Positions 22,448-34,777 are shown, counted from the stretch's first letter. The stretch: DNA of 64,000 nucleotides from Mesostigma viride (GCA_009746045.1 RPFO01000027.1:2054202-2118201); one strand, 5' to 3'. Numbers and translations are program-made. The notes: generated from the letters alone by a model not told the origin.

Positions 22448-22689
22448 CTGGCAGACGGCAAGCAATAGAGGGGGAAAGATGCAGTGTCGATGCAGCGAAT
22501 CGATACACAGGGAACACGGGAACGGGAACGGGGGTGAGAGCCCATGGGGATGGGAATGGGAATGGGGGAAAAGAGCGAATTGTGGAAAGGAAAATGTGGC
22601 TAGTGGACGGGGATGGTGAACACTGAAATGGGAAATGTGGGCTGTAAACAGGAATGGCGCGTACTGAAAGAAGAAAAAGTGACCAGGGG

Positions 22690-23150
22690 ATAGGGGGTGG
22701 TGAAGGGTGAACGGTTATTCGATGAACCGAATGGATAGGGGGTGGTGAAGGGTGAACGGTTATTCGATGAACCGAATGGATAGGGGGTGGTGAAGGGTGA
22801 ACGGTTATTCGATGAACCGAATGGATAGGGGGTGGTGAAGGGTGAACGGTTATTCGATGAACCGAATGGATAGGGGATGGTGAAGGGTGAACGGATATTC
22901 GATGAACCGAATGGATAGGGGGTGGTGAAGGGTGAACGGTTATTCGATGAACCGAATGGATAGGGGGTGGTGAAGGGTGAACGGTTATTCGATGAACCGA
23001 ATGGATAGGGGATGGTGAAGGGTGAACGGTTATTCGATGAACCGAATGGATAGGGGATGGTGAAGGGTGAACGGTTATTCGATGAACCGAATGGATAGGG
23101 GGTGGTGAATGGTGAACGGTTATTCGATGAACCGAATGGAAGAGAAAAGG
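22690..23150. repeat. 45-bp minisatellite, 10 units
   Basis: The unit ggtgaacggttattcgatga (first 20 of 45) is repeated ten times with very few differences. 45 is a multiple of three, so the - strand stays open with a 15-residue repeat (PFGSSNNRSPFTTPY). That open frame has no start-site or family support, so I treat it as a consequence of unit length. Confidence 0.95.
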
Positions 23151-24146
23151 TGAACAATGAGCGGGGCTACCATGAACGAAAGCAAGCGAGGATTGATAGC
23201 AGGAAGCCCAACACGCAGTGGCACTCTATTTATAGAACATTGTATAGTAGCATGCAGGGAGTTGTAGCGATTAAGGGCACCGATAATAACAAAATGATCG
23301 GCGGTGCCTGCTGTTAAAACGCCAAATACAGCAGACAGAAGGCTTGATCCCACAATTAATGGATTAGGCTATGACCAAAGCTCCACTCTGCATTCAGTTT
23401 AACAGGCTTGCTATTTACAGTATGTTCCTATGAAGCCCAGCTTGGTCACGGAAGCAAGTTTGCTCCCACGTCGCCCAGCTGCTGCACCCAAAATTATGCA
23501 TGTTGGTGCCAGGGGGAGAGGCGAAAATGATGGCGCCAGGGGGGAGGAAGGTGCTTACGGCAAAACTTGACTAAACTACTTCCGGGTGAGCGGCTCGGGA
23601 AGAAAGCAAATTAAAACATGAATCCTGACTGTGCCCACATTCGCAGGGAGAGGGGACCTTTCGATCAGGGAAGGCGGGGGCGGGGGGGGGGGGCGGGGCA
23701 GGGGGACGCGGGGGAGGTAGGGAGGAGGAGAAAAGGCTACTGGAGGCGAAAATAGGCCAAAGGCAGCACAAGGGGCTTGACCTCGGCGCAAGTCGGGCTG
23801 ACGTCGACAATTACGTACGACAGGAAAGAAAAAAAGATATTCAGATAGCCAGGCTTGGACATCAATGGCTAATCACGGTTTGCCATGCAAACTGGCGTTG
23901 CAGGCGTTGACATGGTAACCAATTATGAAGCGAAGGAGCGCATATATAAATCGAACGCCTCGAAGCAGTACTTAATATTAGTAATAAATTTAACGGATGT
24001 GGGAGCGTTGCATTTCTTGAAGCTAAACCATCGTTTCTCGTCAATTAATGTATTAGGCTCGCTTGTCTCTGAAATTCATACTAGGGACCTTGGTGTAACG
24101 CATGCCTAAAAGAATCACAACGCTTTCCCGTGACTATCCATCTCAC

Positions 24147-24196
24147 CTCGATCCACACCGGGCAGCTGAGCGAGTTGGCAGAGCTGCCCATATTTT
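24147..24196 (-). CDS. Candidate upstream exon of gene A
   Basis: A 50-bp stretch is bounded by a good acceptor (tcgcag) and donor (GAG|GTGAGA). It reads NMGSSANSLSCPVWIE in one frame. It lies on the gene A strand between gene A and the divergent gene B, so it may be an early gene A exon. I could not connect it by phase to the next exon. Confidence 0.35.
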
Positions 24197-24204
24197 CTGC
24201 GATG

Positions 24205-25456
24205 GAGATCGGACCACTGGGAAAAGCTCCAAGATTGTCAATTGTACAACTACTATGTGAGGATGAGAGTTGTTACAGCGAGCTGCTGCGAAGCTCCATA
24301 ATTCCGAATGGGAGGACAGCGCGCATGCCACAATAAAGCATGCCGAGACGTAGGCTGCCCAAAGCCGTCCGTAGAACGGGGAACTAACAAGCTTCCCCGA
24401 CCAATTACGCTGTGTCCTAACCTCTGTGAGTGGAATTCTCATTTTCTGCACGCTTTTTTTTGTGGGCTAATTCAACCCCGTTGTTCTGCTACAGCAGTGC
24501 ACCATAGCTGTGAGATTTCAAGGGGTCTGTTGCGATTGTGCGAGCAAGCTAGAGAAAAAATGCTGGCAGTTGCATGAACTGACGTGGACAGGGAGGCCGC
24601 GGCCAGAAACTTAAAAAAAAATTCCCTTTCTCGCGCATGCGTGCCAGTGGACAGAATTTTTGCTGCCATACGGCATGTCAGCGCGAGACAGCAGTTCAGT
24701 TCAGTTTATTCCCCAGCAACAGCGTTCAAGTCCTAATACAATCTGCTGCCCAGTGTTCCTGTGGTTCAGAACTTCAGATCACTTTTAGTTGGATATGCCA
24801 ACTCGCGGTGCGCGGTGGCCGGCAGGCGCTAATCCGGCGACTAAATGGATTGCAGCAGGGATGTCGACTTTTAATTAACGTTCGCGGCCCGGGCAGATCC
24901 ACGACCATTCCTTGCGAGGTGGCACGCGAATGAAACAGATGCGGGAATCTTGGTCAATAGAAACCGTCCCGCTGCTTGGATCCCGTGAATTAGACACGCT
25001 GCGGGCACCGAGATCTTGGTTTACATGGAGAACGCGGCCGCGGGGACGATAGCTACTGGTAGTGCGGGCGTCGGGCGCAGGATCTTCGACCTGCCATCGC
25101 CCCCGTTACCAACATGCTTGAAAGGAGCCACTTGTAATTTGTCCGATCACGGAAGGAGAGCTCTCTTTCCGTTTTCACGACGAATCCCAGCCCCGGATTT
25201 GCAAGACATACTGACATCGTAATCGGGGCCCTTTTGCATTGTTGCTCCTTCACAATTAGGGGCCGGCGTCCGACGCCGTCATACCTCCTGCATTGACGCC
25301 TGGCACACACACGGACGACATCAGCCAGCTGGGCGATTGGAGGCGCCCAGCCATAATAGTAGAGATCCTGCTTCTCCTGCCCGCGGGGTCTCGACGAGGG
25401 CTCACAATCAATTCCGCCCTAGCTGGACAACCAACGTTGATACAGCAAGGATCAAT
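24205..25456. other. Divergent intergenic region between genes A and B
   Basis: This is the likely shared promoter region for gene B (+) and the upstream part of gene A (-). I found no unambiguous TATA box or other motif, and no coding sequence. Confidence 0.4.
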
Positions 25457-28086
25457 ATGCGTACGCTCGCAGGGCGTCGCGAGGGCGAGCCCTGCGTTCG
25501 CATGTGTTCGTTTGTTACGTTAGTACTACTTCTGAACGTCGCGTTCATGGGCAGCGGCTACTTTGCGGTCGCGGCAGAAGACGGGGAGTCTCTCACGGCC
25601 GGCAGTGACGTGCCGAATGCGGGCCACACAGCAGTGCACCCTCTTCTGAGCGAGCTGCACTCTGCATTGGCACAATCGCCTGGCCTGGGCAAGTCCTCGA
25701 AAGGCGTCAAGTCCTCGAAAAGCCCCGAGGCTGCGCGGAAGGACACCCGATCCGACTACATGGATTTTCTTCTGGCAGCCGCCGGTCGGACGGCGTCCGG
25801 GCCGGGGCCGTCTTATACCGCGCCCGGTGCCAAGAAAGACGACCCTAAGACATCCCGCGAGCGCGCCGCCGCGTCTATCCCTACTGCCAAGCCCGATCCA
25901 CGTGGCAGTGCCGGTGCCGAGAAAAAACAAGGACTCGAGCCTGAAGAAGCAAAGGCAGAAAAAAACAAGGCGGCAGACACCAAGCCGGAAGCAGATGCCT
26001 CGGAGCCCACCCATGTTCAGCTGCGCGTGACCGGCGTGCTAGAGATCGGCGCGGACGCCGACCTGGCCATGCGCCAGCTCTCCGCTGCCTGCAAGGCGGT
26101 GGACGTGACGGTGGAGGGCCGGGGCGTGTACGCGTGGGTCCCTGCCACCATGGTCCCCTGCCTGTCCACCCTGGAGGGTTTCCTCTCTTTCACCCCCTCG
26201 CTTGTCCAGCAGTACAGTGCGGGGTCCCCTATCCATCAACTAGGAGGGGAGAGTACTATAACTATTCGCTCGCGTTCCGTTCGCAGACTGGCCGCAGCCT
26301 CCGGGGACGTGGTCTCCCAGGGTGACGTTGCTCAGAAGTCGGACCTCGCGCGGGTGAACTGGAACGTGACGGGGGCCGGTGGCAAAGTCGGCATCCTGGC
26401 AGACTCGTTTGATCGGTTTTTCCCTGCGGGCGGGTGGACGCAGTACTGGCAACAGCGGGGGGAGTTGCCCCTGGACTTGGAGATTATCGAGGACTTCCCG
26501 TTCTATTACGCCTGGACGACCGACGAGGGCCGCGCGATTGCTGAGATCGTGCACGACGTGGCGCCGAACGCCAGCATCGCGTTCTTCACCTCCAACTTCG
26601 GCCTCTCCAGCGCGGCCGATGGTATCCGTCGCCTCGCGGCCGCAGGGTGCCAGGTCATCGTGTCGGCGTTTCAGTACTCGGACGAGCCCTTCTTCTTCGA
26701 CGGGGCGATCGCGTCCGCGGCGAACGAGGTCACCCAGCGGGGGGTCGCGTACGTCGCGGCAGCGGGGAACAATGGGGCGGCCGCGTACGAGTCCCCCTTT
26801 GTCGACTCTGCATACGCACTCGACCCGGTGACCAAACTCCCGGTACCGGTCGATGGCCCGGACAACATCAACTCCACCGGCCGGCTGCACGACTTCGACC
26901 CCAGAGGCGACGTCTCACAGCCATTCCTGCGCGTGGATGTCGGCCCGCAAGGGCTGCCCGGGGTCCTGCTCTCGCTCCAGTGGGACCAGCCGTGGGCAAC
27001 CCAGGGACCCTGGGCGGCCGGCGGCGGCAGCGCGGGGGCGGGAGGGGCGACGTCCGACCTGAACGTGTACATCGAGGCAGGCGGGAACTGGTTTGTGGGG
27101 AACGGGGCCAACGTGGGGGGCAACCCGTTGGAGATGTGCTGGTTCTACTCCGACAGCGGCGTGTTCACGATTTACATCGAGCTCGCGTCCGGCGACGCCC
27201 CGTCGAGCTTGAAGTTTGTCGTGTGGAACGCACCCTTGTCCCTGGGGGCCCAGCTGGGCGCCCTGGGGATCGCAAGCGGTGCGATCGTCGGCCACGTGGC
27301 GGCGTCGCAGGCGGTCTCGGTCGGTGCCGCGAACTACGCGAGCACCCCCGTGTTTGATGGGGCGCTCTCGTCGGCGGTTCTGGAGCCCTTCAGCTCCCGT
27401 GGCGGCACCAGTATCATGTTCGACGAACAGGGGGCATACCTGGGCCCTGTGGGGCTGATTCGACCCACACCATCGGTGGTCGGACCGGACGGCGTCGACA
27501 CGAGCTTCTTCTCGCCCAACCGGCCGGTCTGGGAGACGGACACAGACAGCTCCGGCAGTCCCAACTTCTTCGGGACGTCAGCCGCGGCGGCGCACGTTGC
27601 AGGTCTCACGGCGCTGCTGGCATCCGCGGCGGCCTCCGTGGGGCACCCGCTGACCGCGGCTAGCGCCCGCACGCTCCTGGAATCAAGCGCGCATGACATG
27701 AGGGCGCTGGGGTATGACGTTGACTCGGGCGCCGGTTTTGTGGACGCGGTGGCCCTGATGGTCACGTTCCAGGACACACTGTGGGAGCGGGACGCGAGCG
27801 CGTTGCTGGCATTCAAGCAGGCGCTTGACGCGGAGAGCACGGCAGACGTGCTGGACGACTGGGTGGAGGGCGGCGACCCCTGCAGTGATGGGTGGACGGG
27901 GGTCACATGCTCTGGTGGCCCCTTCCAGGTGGTCTCGGGGCTGAGCCTTGGCGATCGGGGTCTCGCGGGCACCCTGCCCGCTTCCCTGGGGGAACTGGGC
28001 GGACTGGAGGTACTGGAGCTGGGGGGGAACGCGCTGAGCGGGGGCATCCCGGGGGAGTTTGGCCGCCTGCTCCTCGCGACGGTGAT
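25457..28086 (+). CDS. Gene B exon 1: signal peptide, S8 protease, LRRs
   Basis: Numbering from 25502: signal peptide 1-25, low-complexity region to about 170, S8 domain from about 290 to 745. The Asp motif is GILADSFDRF (about residue 301). The His position reads DEGRAIAEIVHDVAPNA (about 341), as in the bacterial S8 subfamily with DEGRAM. An oxyanion-like AAGNNG lies near 420. The nucleophile is FGTSAAAAHVAGL (Ser near 693). Then ALLAFKQALDAES, DPCSDGWTGVTC (LRR cap) and repeats such as LEVLELGGNALSGGIP follow. The donor AT|GTAGGT (rather than the earlier ACG|GTGATG) restores the 24-residue LRR spacing and phase. Confidence 0.9.
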
Positions 28087-31000
28087 GTAGGTACCCGTCG
28101 ATTACTACAGAATATGTAGAAGGCAGAGCACTATTGTTACTTGAAGTGCTACTTTGGTGATAGTATTAGTACTGGTACTTCATAGAAGATGAGCATCCCA
28201 GTCGAGGTTACCAGGCTCGCGCACGCCGGATTGATGTGGGTTCGTGACTTTGTGTGTTTGTTATATTGGATGGGATTCGGGAATGGTTGTCCATGTGACC
28301 TTGTTGCAAGTTCCTTGTGTGTTTGTAGACGAGAGGACATGGAGGGGAGGGGAGGGGAGGGGAGGGGAGGGGAGGGGAGGGGAGGGGAGGGGAGGGGAGG
28401 GAGGGGAGGGGAGGGAGGGAGGGGAGGGGAGGGGAGGGGAGGGAGGGGAGGGGAGGGGAGGGGAGGGGAGGGGAGGGGAGGGAGGGGAGGGGAGGGGAGG
28501 GGAGGGGAGGGGAGCACTTATTAGATATGGGATTGTAGTATACTACAGCATTAAAGTATACCAGAGCTGTGCCCTTGCCGAGGTAGGGGAGCTCATCCGC
28601 ACTACCGTGATGTCAGCCTGACAGCCAAAGTGGCTCCAAGTTTGTTTTAGGCTTGTTGTCATGATTATGATCGCAGGTACTGGTTGTTCTATGTCTTGTC
28701 GTCTTTGTGTTCGACCCTTCTCCCAAAGTGCTGCAGCTGCTCCCATTCCTTCGGCTCCTCCTGTTGGTCCTACTCCTTACTCTCCCATCGTGTCCTTGAC
28801 AGCCCTGGTGCTTCCAGCGGGATTGTTACTGACCAGTCATGCCGCTACCATTCATGCCTCGCCCTCGTTGGCCAATAAATGCCCATAACCCGCCTACAGC
28901 GACCTCCGCGGCAACCAGCTCTCGGGCAGCATCCCCTTCCCCCTGGACGCCCTGCGCCAGCTCGTCACCCTGGACCTTCGCGACAACGCTGGCCTGACCG
29001 GGTGCATCCCCCCCGGTGTGTACGCTGCGACCCTCGGGTCCTCCCTTGACGGCATTTGCGGCGACACGCTTGAGACCCCCATGGAGGTCCCCGCGCTCCC
29101 CTTCGCCTACTCTTCGGACACGCGCCTGTTCTCGCGAGACATCGACATCAACGTGGCGGGATGCGGGGGCTCCGGCCCCGTCCTGGGCCCCAGCGCCGTC
29201 TTCCAGGTGTCCTCTTCTCGGGATGCCATCTGGCGCGTCTCTCTCTGCGACAGCCACTACGACACCTTCCTGTACGTCCGCTCGCGCGAGATCTACGACG
29301 ATGGGATGGTCGTGGACGACGAGGTATGTGACGACGACTCCCCTGTCTGTGGCGGCCACTCTACCCTCTGCAGCGGCTACACATGCACCCAGAGCGGCCG
29401 CGAGATCGTGGTGGCCGCCAGCAGGATGTACTACATCATAGTGACTGGCAAGGCGGCCAACGACTCGGGCCGGTTCACCCTCGAGCTCGCCGAGTTCCCC
29501 CTCCCTGAGCCCTACCTGATCGAGCGTGAGCGCCAGGCGCTGAAGGATTTCAAGGGAGCGATCGAGGGCTTGCTGCCTCCGCAACAAGGCGGGGCACCGG
29601 GGAAGGGCCCCCCCCCGCCCCCCCCCCTGGCCAGCTGGGATGCGAGACTGAACGCGTGCGCGTACGAGGGCGTGTACTGTGTCGAGGGGCGTGTGGTGGC
29701 CATCACGCTGCCTGCCCTTGGGCTGGCAGGAACCCTGGGCGGGGTGGCCCAGCAGCCGCTCTTGCCGGTCCGGCTGTCGCGGCTCCACATTTTAGACCTG
29801 TCCCGAAACCCGGGCCTGGTGGCGTGCTCGTTGGGACTGTTGAGCGGGGTCGTCCGGGTGGGATCGGGGGAGAGCTTTGTGGGGCTGTGCGGTGACACGG
29901 AACACCTGGCGGTCACTATCCCGTCGCTCCCCTTTGTGTATGTGGACGACACATCGAGAGGGTTTGGGCACGACGCGCGTTCCTTGGGTTGCGACGGCTA
30001 CCAGTCGCCGGGCGTGGTCTTTGAGTTCGTGCCCGAGGTGACGGGGATGGTGACGTTTTCGCTGTGTGGGGGCGAGGGCACGGGTTACTACACGAGTTAC
30101 GATTCGTATGTGTTTGCGTACCCGGCGAATGTGACGGGCGCAAATTCGACGGCCGGCCACCCGATGTGCGACGACGATGGTGAGTGCCGTGATTAGCCGC
30201 AAGTAGCTCATGTAAAGCCAGTAACAGACTTAAAGCCATAACAGTGAGTAAGCCGTAACAGTTGGTAGCTTATAGCAGCCGTTTGCCACATGCTGTGCGA
30301 TGGCGATTGTAGTTATGCCGTAGATAGCTGTCAATAGGTGAACTTACTGTAAATAGGTGAAGTTGCTATAAATAGGTGAAGTTGCCTGTATGTGATCATC
30401 CGGTCCGCGGAAGCGATAGGTGAGCGCTTGCTGGTTTTCACGCAGCATCCGATCTGGACTGCTACGGGTGGAATAGGCATCTTAATTGGTTATTAAGTTG
30501 GCTGTTTGTAATGGGGGTATTAAGTTGGCGTATCGCTGTGTCTGTTTGCAATCCTCTCCTTGCATAGACCCGATGACGTACTTCACAGGTGGCAAGGTGA
30601 CTCGTGAAGGCATGGATGTCCACCATTGGTGTTACACATCTCACCGGTCCAAGAATATTCCATTGTTTGAAAGAGAGCCTTTGCTTCTCCGGGTCGTGTG
30701 TTCAGGCCCACGCTTGTCCTCTTGCCCCCTCCTAACCCCCCTGTCCCCCTGTGCCTCGTTCACTTGCCCCCCTTCCCCTTCCTTGCCTGCCCCCTACCCC
30801 CTTTCCCTCACCCCTTCCCCCGTTCCCCGTCCTCCCTATTTCCCAACCCCCGCCCCCACCCCCATCCCAGCCCCCACCCCCGACCCCGCCCCAACCACCA
30901 TCCCAACCCCCGCCCCCGCCCCCAACCCCATCCCAACCCCCAACCCCAACCCCCACCCCATCCCAACCCCCACCCCCGCCCCCGCCCGCACCCCCAGGTT

Positions 31001-34000
31001 GCCCCTGGACCTCTCCCTCCCACAGCAAGCTCTCCGCCCTCTTCAACGCCGGGGTCAAGTACTACTTTGTCGTGTCCGGTTGGGACCCCAAGGTGGACTT
31101 TTGGAATCCGGAGCAGGGCCAGTTTGTCTTGTCCGCCAGCGCAGGACCTCCCCTTGACCTGCCTCGCATCCAGGCCACCCACTCGGCACTCATGCAAATC
31201 AAGTCCGGTTTCCAGGACGGTTCGACCGTGCTGACCGACTGGGCCGAAGACGACCTCGCCTACTGCTTCTGGCAGGGGGTCACCTGCGACGCAGAGCTCG
31301 AGGTGAGAAAATTGATCCTCGGGGGTCGAGGGATGCGGGGCACCGTGCCGGCCGCCATCGGACGCCTCCCCTCGTTGATCCTCCTGAGCCTCGCAGAGAA
31401 TGATCTGGAGGGACCCATCCCAGAGGCCCTGTCGGGGGTCCCAGAGGGGGAGGAGACTCGGCAGCACGTGTCCCTGGACTTCTCTTACAATGCACGCATG
31501 AACGGGTGCGTCCCCGACTCCATCGCGTTCAAGTCCAGCTCGCAAGGTCTCCCCTTGTTCACCGTGAACGTAGAAGGGAGCGGGGTAGGCGGCGCGTGCC
31601 GCTACGCCGACATGGCGCCCATCGTCGCCTGCCCCAGCGACTTGGTCGTAGAGAACGTCACCCGTAACCTGATTTTCCCACAGAATGACGTCCCCTGGGC
31701 GTTTGGGTTTGCCGACGAGGGCGCCCCGAACATCATCACCGACGAGCTGACGTTCAAGTGCACTCCGGACGTGGGCAACGTCCCCTTCTTCGTGGGCACA
31801 ACAGAGGTGGTCTGTGAGGCCACGGACGCGGACGATAACGTGGCCCGCTGCTCCTTTGACGTTACGATCGTCAGAAGCGAGGACCCCTTGGCGTGGTCAC
31901 CCCCCCCCCCCTACCTGGGCAAGGGGTTGGTGTACCTCCCGGGGGTGAACTCCAGCAGCTTCCCACTGGGGGTGGTGTCTTCATTTGCGTTTGCGCTCAC
32001 GCAAGCTACGTCTGTCGACGTCCCGCTGACCCTCGGCGGGATCTACGACATCACAGCCGACGAAGTCAGCGCGCCGGCCACCCGCCGTGCACGCAGCTTG
32101 CTCCAGCGCGGCGGCGGCAACGGTGGCTTGCTCATCACCATCACCTTTGGTGGCTGGTCCCCCAGTGACGTGGCCAGCATCGCCGCGTGGTTCAATGACC
32201 CCAACGCGGCCACCGCGATGGGCCTGATTCTGGCCGACGTACTCGGTGCTCCTGTGGGCACACCCACAGTGTCTGCGAGTGTTGGCGTGGGAGCTTGCTG
32301 CCTGCCGCCGTCACCGGACGCCGTGTGCCTGGTGAGCGTGGCCGACCCGAGTCAGCCCACGAGGGAGGTGGCTATTGCCAGCAGCGCCGAGTGCGAGGAG
32401 CTCGGGCGCAGGCTGCTTCCGTCTGCCACCCGGGAGGCTATCTGGCTGGGCTCCGCGGGGCAGTGTGGGGAGTGCGCCATCAAGTGGAATGTGCGACCGG
32501 GCGCACGGAGCGATCCCCATTTCGTGACGGCCAAGGGCGAGCATTTCGACTGGATGGGCGAGGGCGAGCGTTCCTTCTGCATCATCTCGGACAAGGCGGT
32601 GCACGTGAATGCGCACCTGTTTGCGGGCACGGATGGCCGCAGGAAGGGCACATGGATGGACCAGATCGCGGTCCTTCACGGCAGTGATAACATCGTGGTT
32701 TCTGTCAACGCCCCGGCTGGCTTCCCTGGCCTTTACGGGTCTATTACGATCAACGGTCGTGCTGACACAAGCGCGGGCTCTTCCTCAGCGGTGGTGGCCA
32801 AGGGGCTGACCGTGCGGCGCAAGAAGACCCGCACGTGGGTGACGGTCGAAGGCATTCTGGACCTGGAGGTGGAGTTGGTGCGCGCCAGCACGTGGGAGGC
32901 GGGCAAAGGGCCGGGGCGCGACTTCCTGGTACTTTTTTTTTTTGTTTCCTGAGGCTGTGCTGATCAAGGGGTCCTCCTCTCCTTTGGTCTCCTGAGGCTG
33001 TGCTGATCACGGGGTTCTCCTCTTCTTTTGTTTCCTGAGGCTGTGCTGATCACGGGGTTCTCCTCTCCTTTGGTTTCCTGAGGCTGTGATGATCAAGGGG
33101 TTCTCCTCTCCTTTTGTTTCCTGAGGCTGTGCTGATCAAGGGGCTCTCCTCTCCTTTTGTTTCCTGAGGCTGTGCTGATCAAGGGGTCCTCCTCTCCGTT
33201 TGTTTCCTGAGGCTGTGCTGATCACGGGGTTCTCCTCTCCTTTTGTTTCCTGAGGCTGTGCTGATCAAGGGGTTCTCCTCTCCTTTTGTTTCCTGAGGCT
33301 GTGCTGATCACGGGGTTCTCCTCTTCTTTTGTTTCCTGAGGCTGTGCTGAAACTGCTGATCACGGGGTTCTCCTCTCCTTTGGTTTCCTGAGGCTGTGAT
33401 GATCAAGGGGTCCTCCTCTCCTTTTGTTTCCTGAGGCTGTGCTGATCACGGGGTTCTCCTCTCCTTTTGTTTCCTGAGGCTGTGATGATCAAGGGGTCCT
33501 CCTCTCCTTTTGTTTCCTGAGGCTGTGCTGATCAAGGGGTTCTCCTCTCCTTTTGTTTCCTGAGGCTGTGCTGATCAAGGGGTCCTCCTCTCCTTTTGTT
33601 TCCTGAGGCTGTGCTGATCAAGGGGTCCTCCTCTCCTTTTGTTTCCTGAGGCTGTGCTGATCAAGGGGTCCTCCTCTCCTTTTGTTTCCTGAGGCTGTGC
33701 TGATCAAGGGGTCCTCCTCTCCTTTTGTTTCCTGAGGCTGTGCTGATCAAGGGGTTCTCCTCTCCTTTCCTGGGGTGGAAGTATGTGGGGAACGCTGTTT
33801 GTGATGTGTGTTTTGCCCTTGGCCGTGATTTGCTTCAAGTATGCCTTTTTCTGCCAAGTATTTGATATGATTTGCTGGTGACATTCGTGGCACTTGTATA
33901 CTGTTTTGCCTGTTACTGATGTATGGGAAGGTGTCTTGCCTTTACTCGCCTCGCTGCAGCTCTGATCCTCCCCGCCCCTAGCTGAGTAGCTGTGCCTGCC

Positions 34001-34399
34001 CGGCACACTCCAGGGCTTTCGCGTGTCAATATGGGGGCTCACCGTGTTTGATCATTCGCGTTTTGCCCCTTCTACCAGTTGGGCTAATCGCATACTGCTT
34101 GGGCAACACCAGAGCTTGTCTCTCATTGTCTGGTTGCTCTTCCACGTTGGTGTTCTTCCCACATTTTCCCCGGCTCTGGGCAACGCCAGAACTTCCGCGT
34201 GCGCGGGCTGAACGCCACCGAGGACGTCCACGGTGTGCTGGGCCAGACCTTCCGCCCGGCTGCCCCCCTGGGTGTCACCAGCGCCACGTCCAACGACTTG
34301 GTTGAGGGAGCCGACCCAGAGTACGTGACCAGCGGATTGCTGGCAGCCGACTGCTCCTTCTCGCGATTCTCGTCAAAGAAGACGGTTTCCTCATCCTAG
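25457..34399 (+). CDS. Gene B: secreted peptidase S8-LRR-HYR-root cap-like protein
   Basis: The model is join(25457 or 25502..28086, 28900..30179, 30998..32928, 34190..34399), GT-AG and in phase, about 2000 residues. A start at 25502 gives a textbook signal peptide (MCSFVTLVLLLNVAFMG then YFAVA-AEDG); 25457 adds 15 residues. After a disordered K/E/P-rich pro-region comes a subtilisin-like S8 domain, an LRR N-terminal cap with plant-type LRRs, two copies of a Cys-rich beta module each followed by an LRR cap, a HYR domain, and a C-terminal DPHF...FDW region like that of plant root-cap proteins and VWD domains. It is probably an extracellular or wall-associated protein. Whether it is an active protease is open, because the usual HGT histidine box is replaced. 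Confidence 0.88.
28087..28899 (+). other. Gene B intron 1
   Basis: It contains a 180-bp purine-rich (GGGGA)n array at 28337-28515. No additional exon was recognised. The acceptor is cgcctacag at 28899. Confidence 0.8.
28337..28515. repeat. (GGGGA)n array
   Basis: About 35 pentamer units with occasional tetramer (GGGA) steps form a strictly purine-only + strand. Such a tract can adopt triplex or G-quadruplex structure. It sits in intron 1 of gene B. Confidence 0.95.
28900..30179 (+). CDS. Gene B exon 2: LRR, two Cys-rich modules
   Basis: The exon begins inside an LRR (DLRGNQLSGSIP, then LVTLDLRDNAGLTGCIPPG). A beta-rich module with SVFQV-like sequence and YDTFLYVRS, a CDDDSPVC motif and MYYIIVTG follows. 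Next come another LRR-cap-like stretch (ERQALKDFKGAIEGL ... NACAYEGVYC), one LRR and a second module copy (DSYVFAYPANVTG, MCDDDG). The strong donor GATG|GTGAGT joins exon 3 in phase at 30998. An alternative donor at 30183 would join 31026. Confidence 0.85.
30180..30997 (+). other. Gene B intron 2
   Basis: The second half (30720-30995) is an extended C-rich tract of CCCCCA-type repeats running into the acceptor cccccag. The + and - strand open frames over it are low-complexity artefacts. No extra exon was needed to keep phase. Confidence 0.7.
30998..32928 (+). CDS. Gene B exon 3: LRR, HYR and root cap-like region
   Basis: It completes the second module (LFNAGVKYYFVVSGWD), then an LRR cap (ALMQIKSGFQDG ... 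DLAYCFWQGVTC) and LRRs (LILLSLAENDLEGPIPEAL). HYR follows at about 31610-31875: PIVACPSDLVVENV and GTTEVVCEATDADDNVARC. A Ser/Thr-rich segment leads to RSDPHFVTAKGEHFDWMGEG, SFCIISDKAVHVNAHLF and TWMDQIAVLHG, resembling plant root-cap and VWD sequences. The donor is TTCCTG|GTACTT, phase 0. Confidence 0.88.
32943..33765. repeat. 43-bp minisatellite in gene B intron 3
   Basis: About 19 units of gaggctgtgctgatcaaggg plus gtcctcctctccttttgtttcct follow immediately (about 14 bp) after the exon 3 donor. One unit carries an 'aactgctgatc' insertion. Variation between units (aagg/acgg, tcct/ttct) is mixed rather than graded. Confidence 0.95.
34190..34399 (+). CDS. Gene B terminal exon
   Basis: It reads NFRVRGLNATEDVHGVLGQT then FRPAAPLGVTS, ending DCSFSRFSSKKTVSSS and TAG. 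The V.GVLGQT(Y/F)RP motif matches the end of plant root-cap-like proteins (HGVLGQ.YR), supporting the family call for the C-terminus. The acceptor is aacgccag, phase 0. A TGTAA string, the polyadenylation signal of volvocine green algae, lies at 34441-34445, 42 bases after the stop. Confidence 0.85.
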   Translation, partial: NFRVRGLNATEDVHGVLGQTFRPAAPLGVTSATSNDLVEGADPEYVTSGLLAADCSFSRFSSKKTVSSS

Positions 34400-34699
34400 A
34401 ACTTTTATGTCGTCAATCGTGACAACATACAGGTCTGCGTGTAACTACAGCACCCATCAGCCGAAGTTGATTAGCTCTTTACTAGCTGTTTCCTAGTCTT
34501 TTTTGCCACAAATCAATTATTTAAGTGTAGTGCAGCTGCAGACGCATGAATCCAGGTACTGTGCGCAGCATCTTGGTGACAGCAACGTCAATCTCGAGCC
34601 GCCATCGCCTTTGTCAGCGAGGCATGGTACAGGTACGGCTTTCTGATCTTGCATGCGTTTATAATTTGCATGCGTTCATAATTTGAGTGAGACTGGCAC

Positions 34700-34722
34700 A
34701 TAAGTATGTAAGTATGTAAGTA

Positions 34723-34777
<55 letters not shown>

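Noticed and set aside
22600-23157. 185-codon frame with a 15-residue repeat (PFGSSNNRSPFTTPY)
   Set aside because: It is explained by a 45-bp minisatellite in frame. There is no evidence that the array is translated.
26240-28047. Several - strand and other-frame ORFs of 120-240 codons over gene B exon 1
   Set aside because: They are antisense or out-of-frame shadows of the S8-LRR coding sequence.
28337-28515. Telomeric repeat for (GGGGA)n
   Set aside because: It lies inside a gene intron, and the unit matches no telomere type I know, including green-algal TTTAGGG or TTTTAGGG.
30732-31058. Gly- or Pro-rich ORFs at the gene B intron 2 acceptor
   Set aside because: They come from the CCCCCA-rich polypyrimidine tract. 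Splicing at 30997 explains the region without them.
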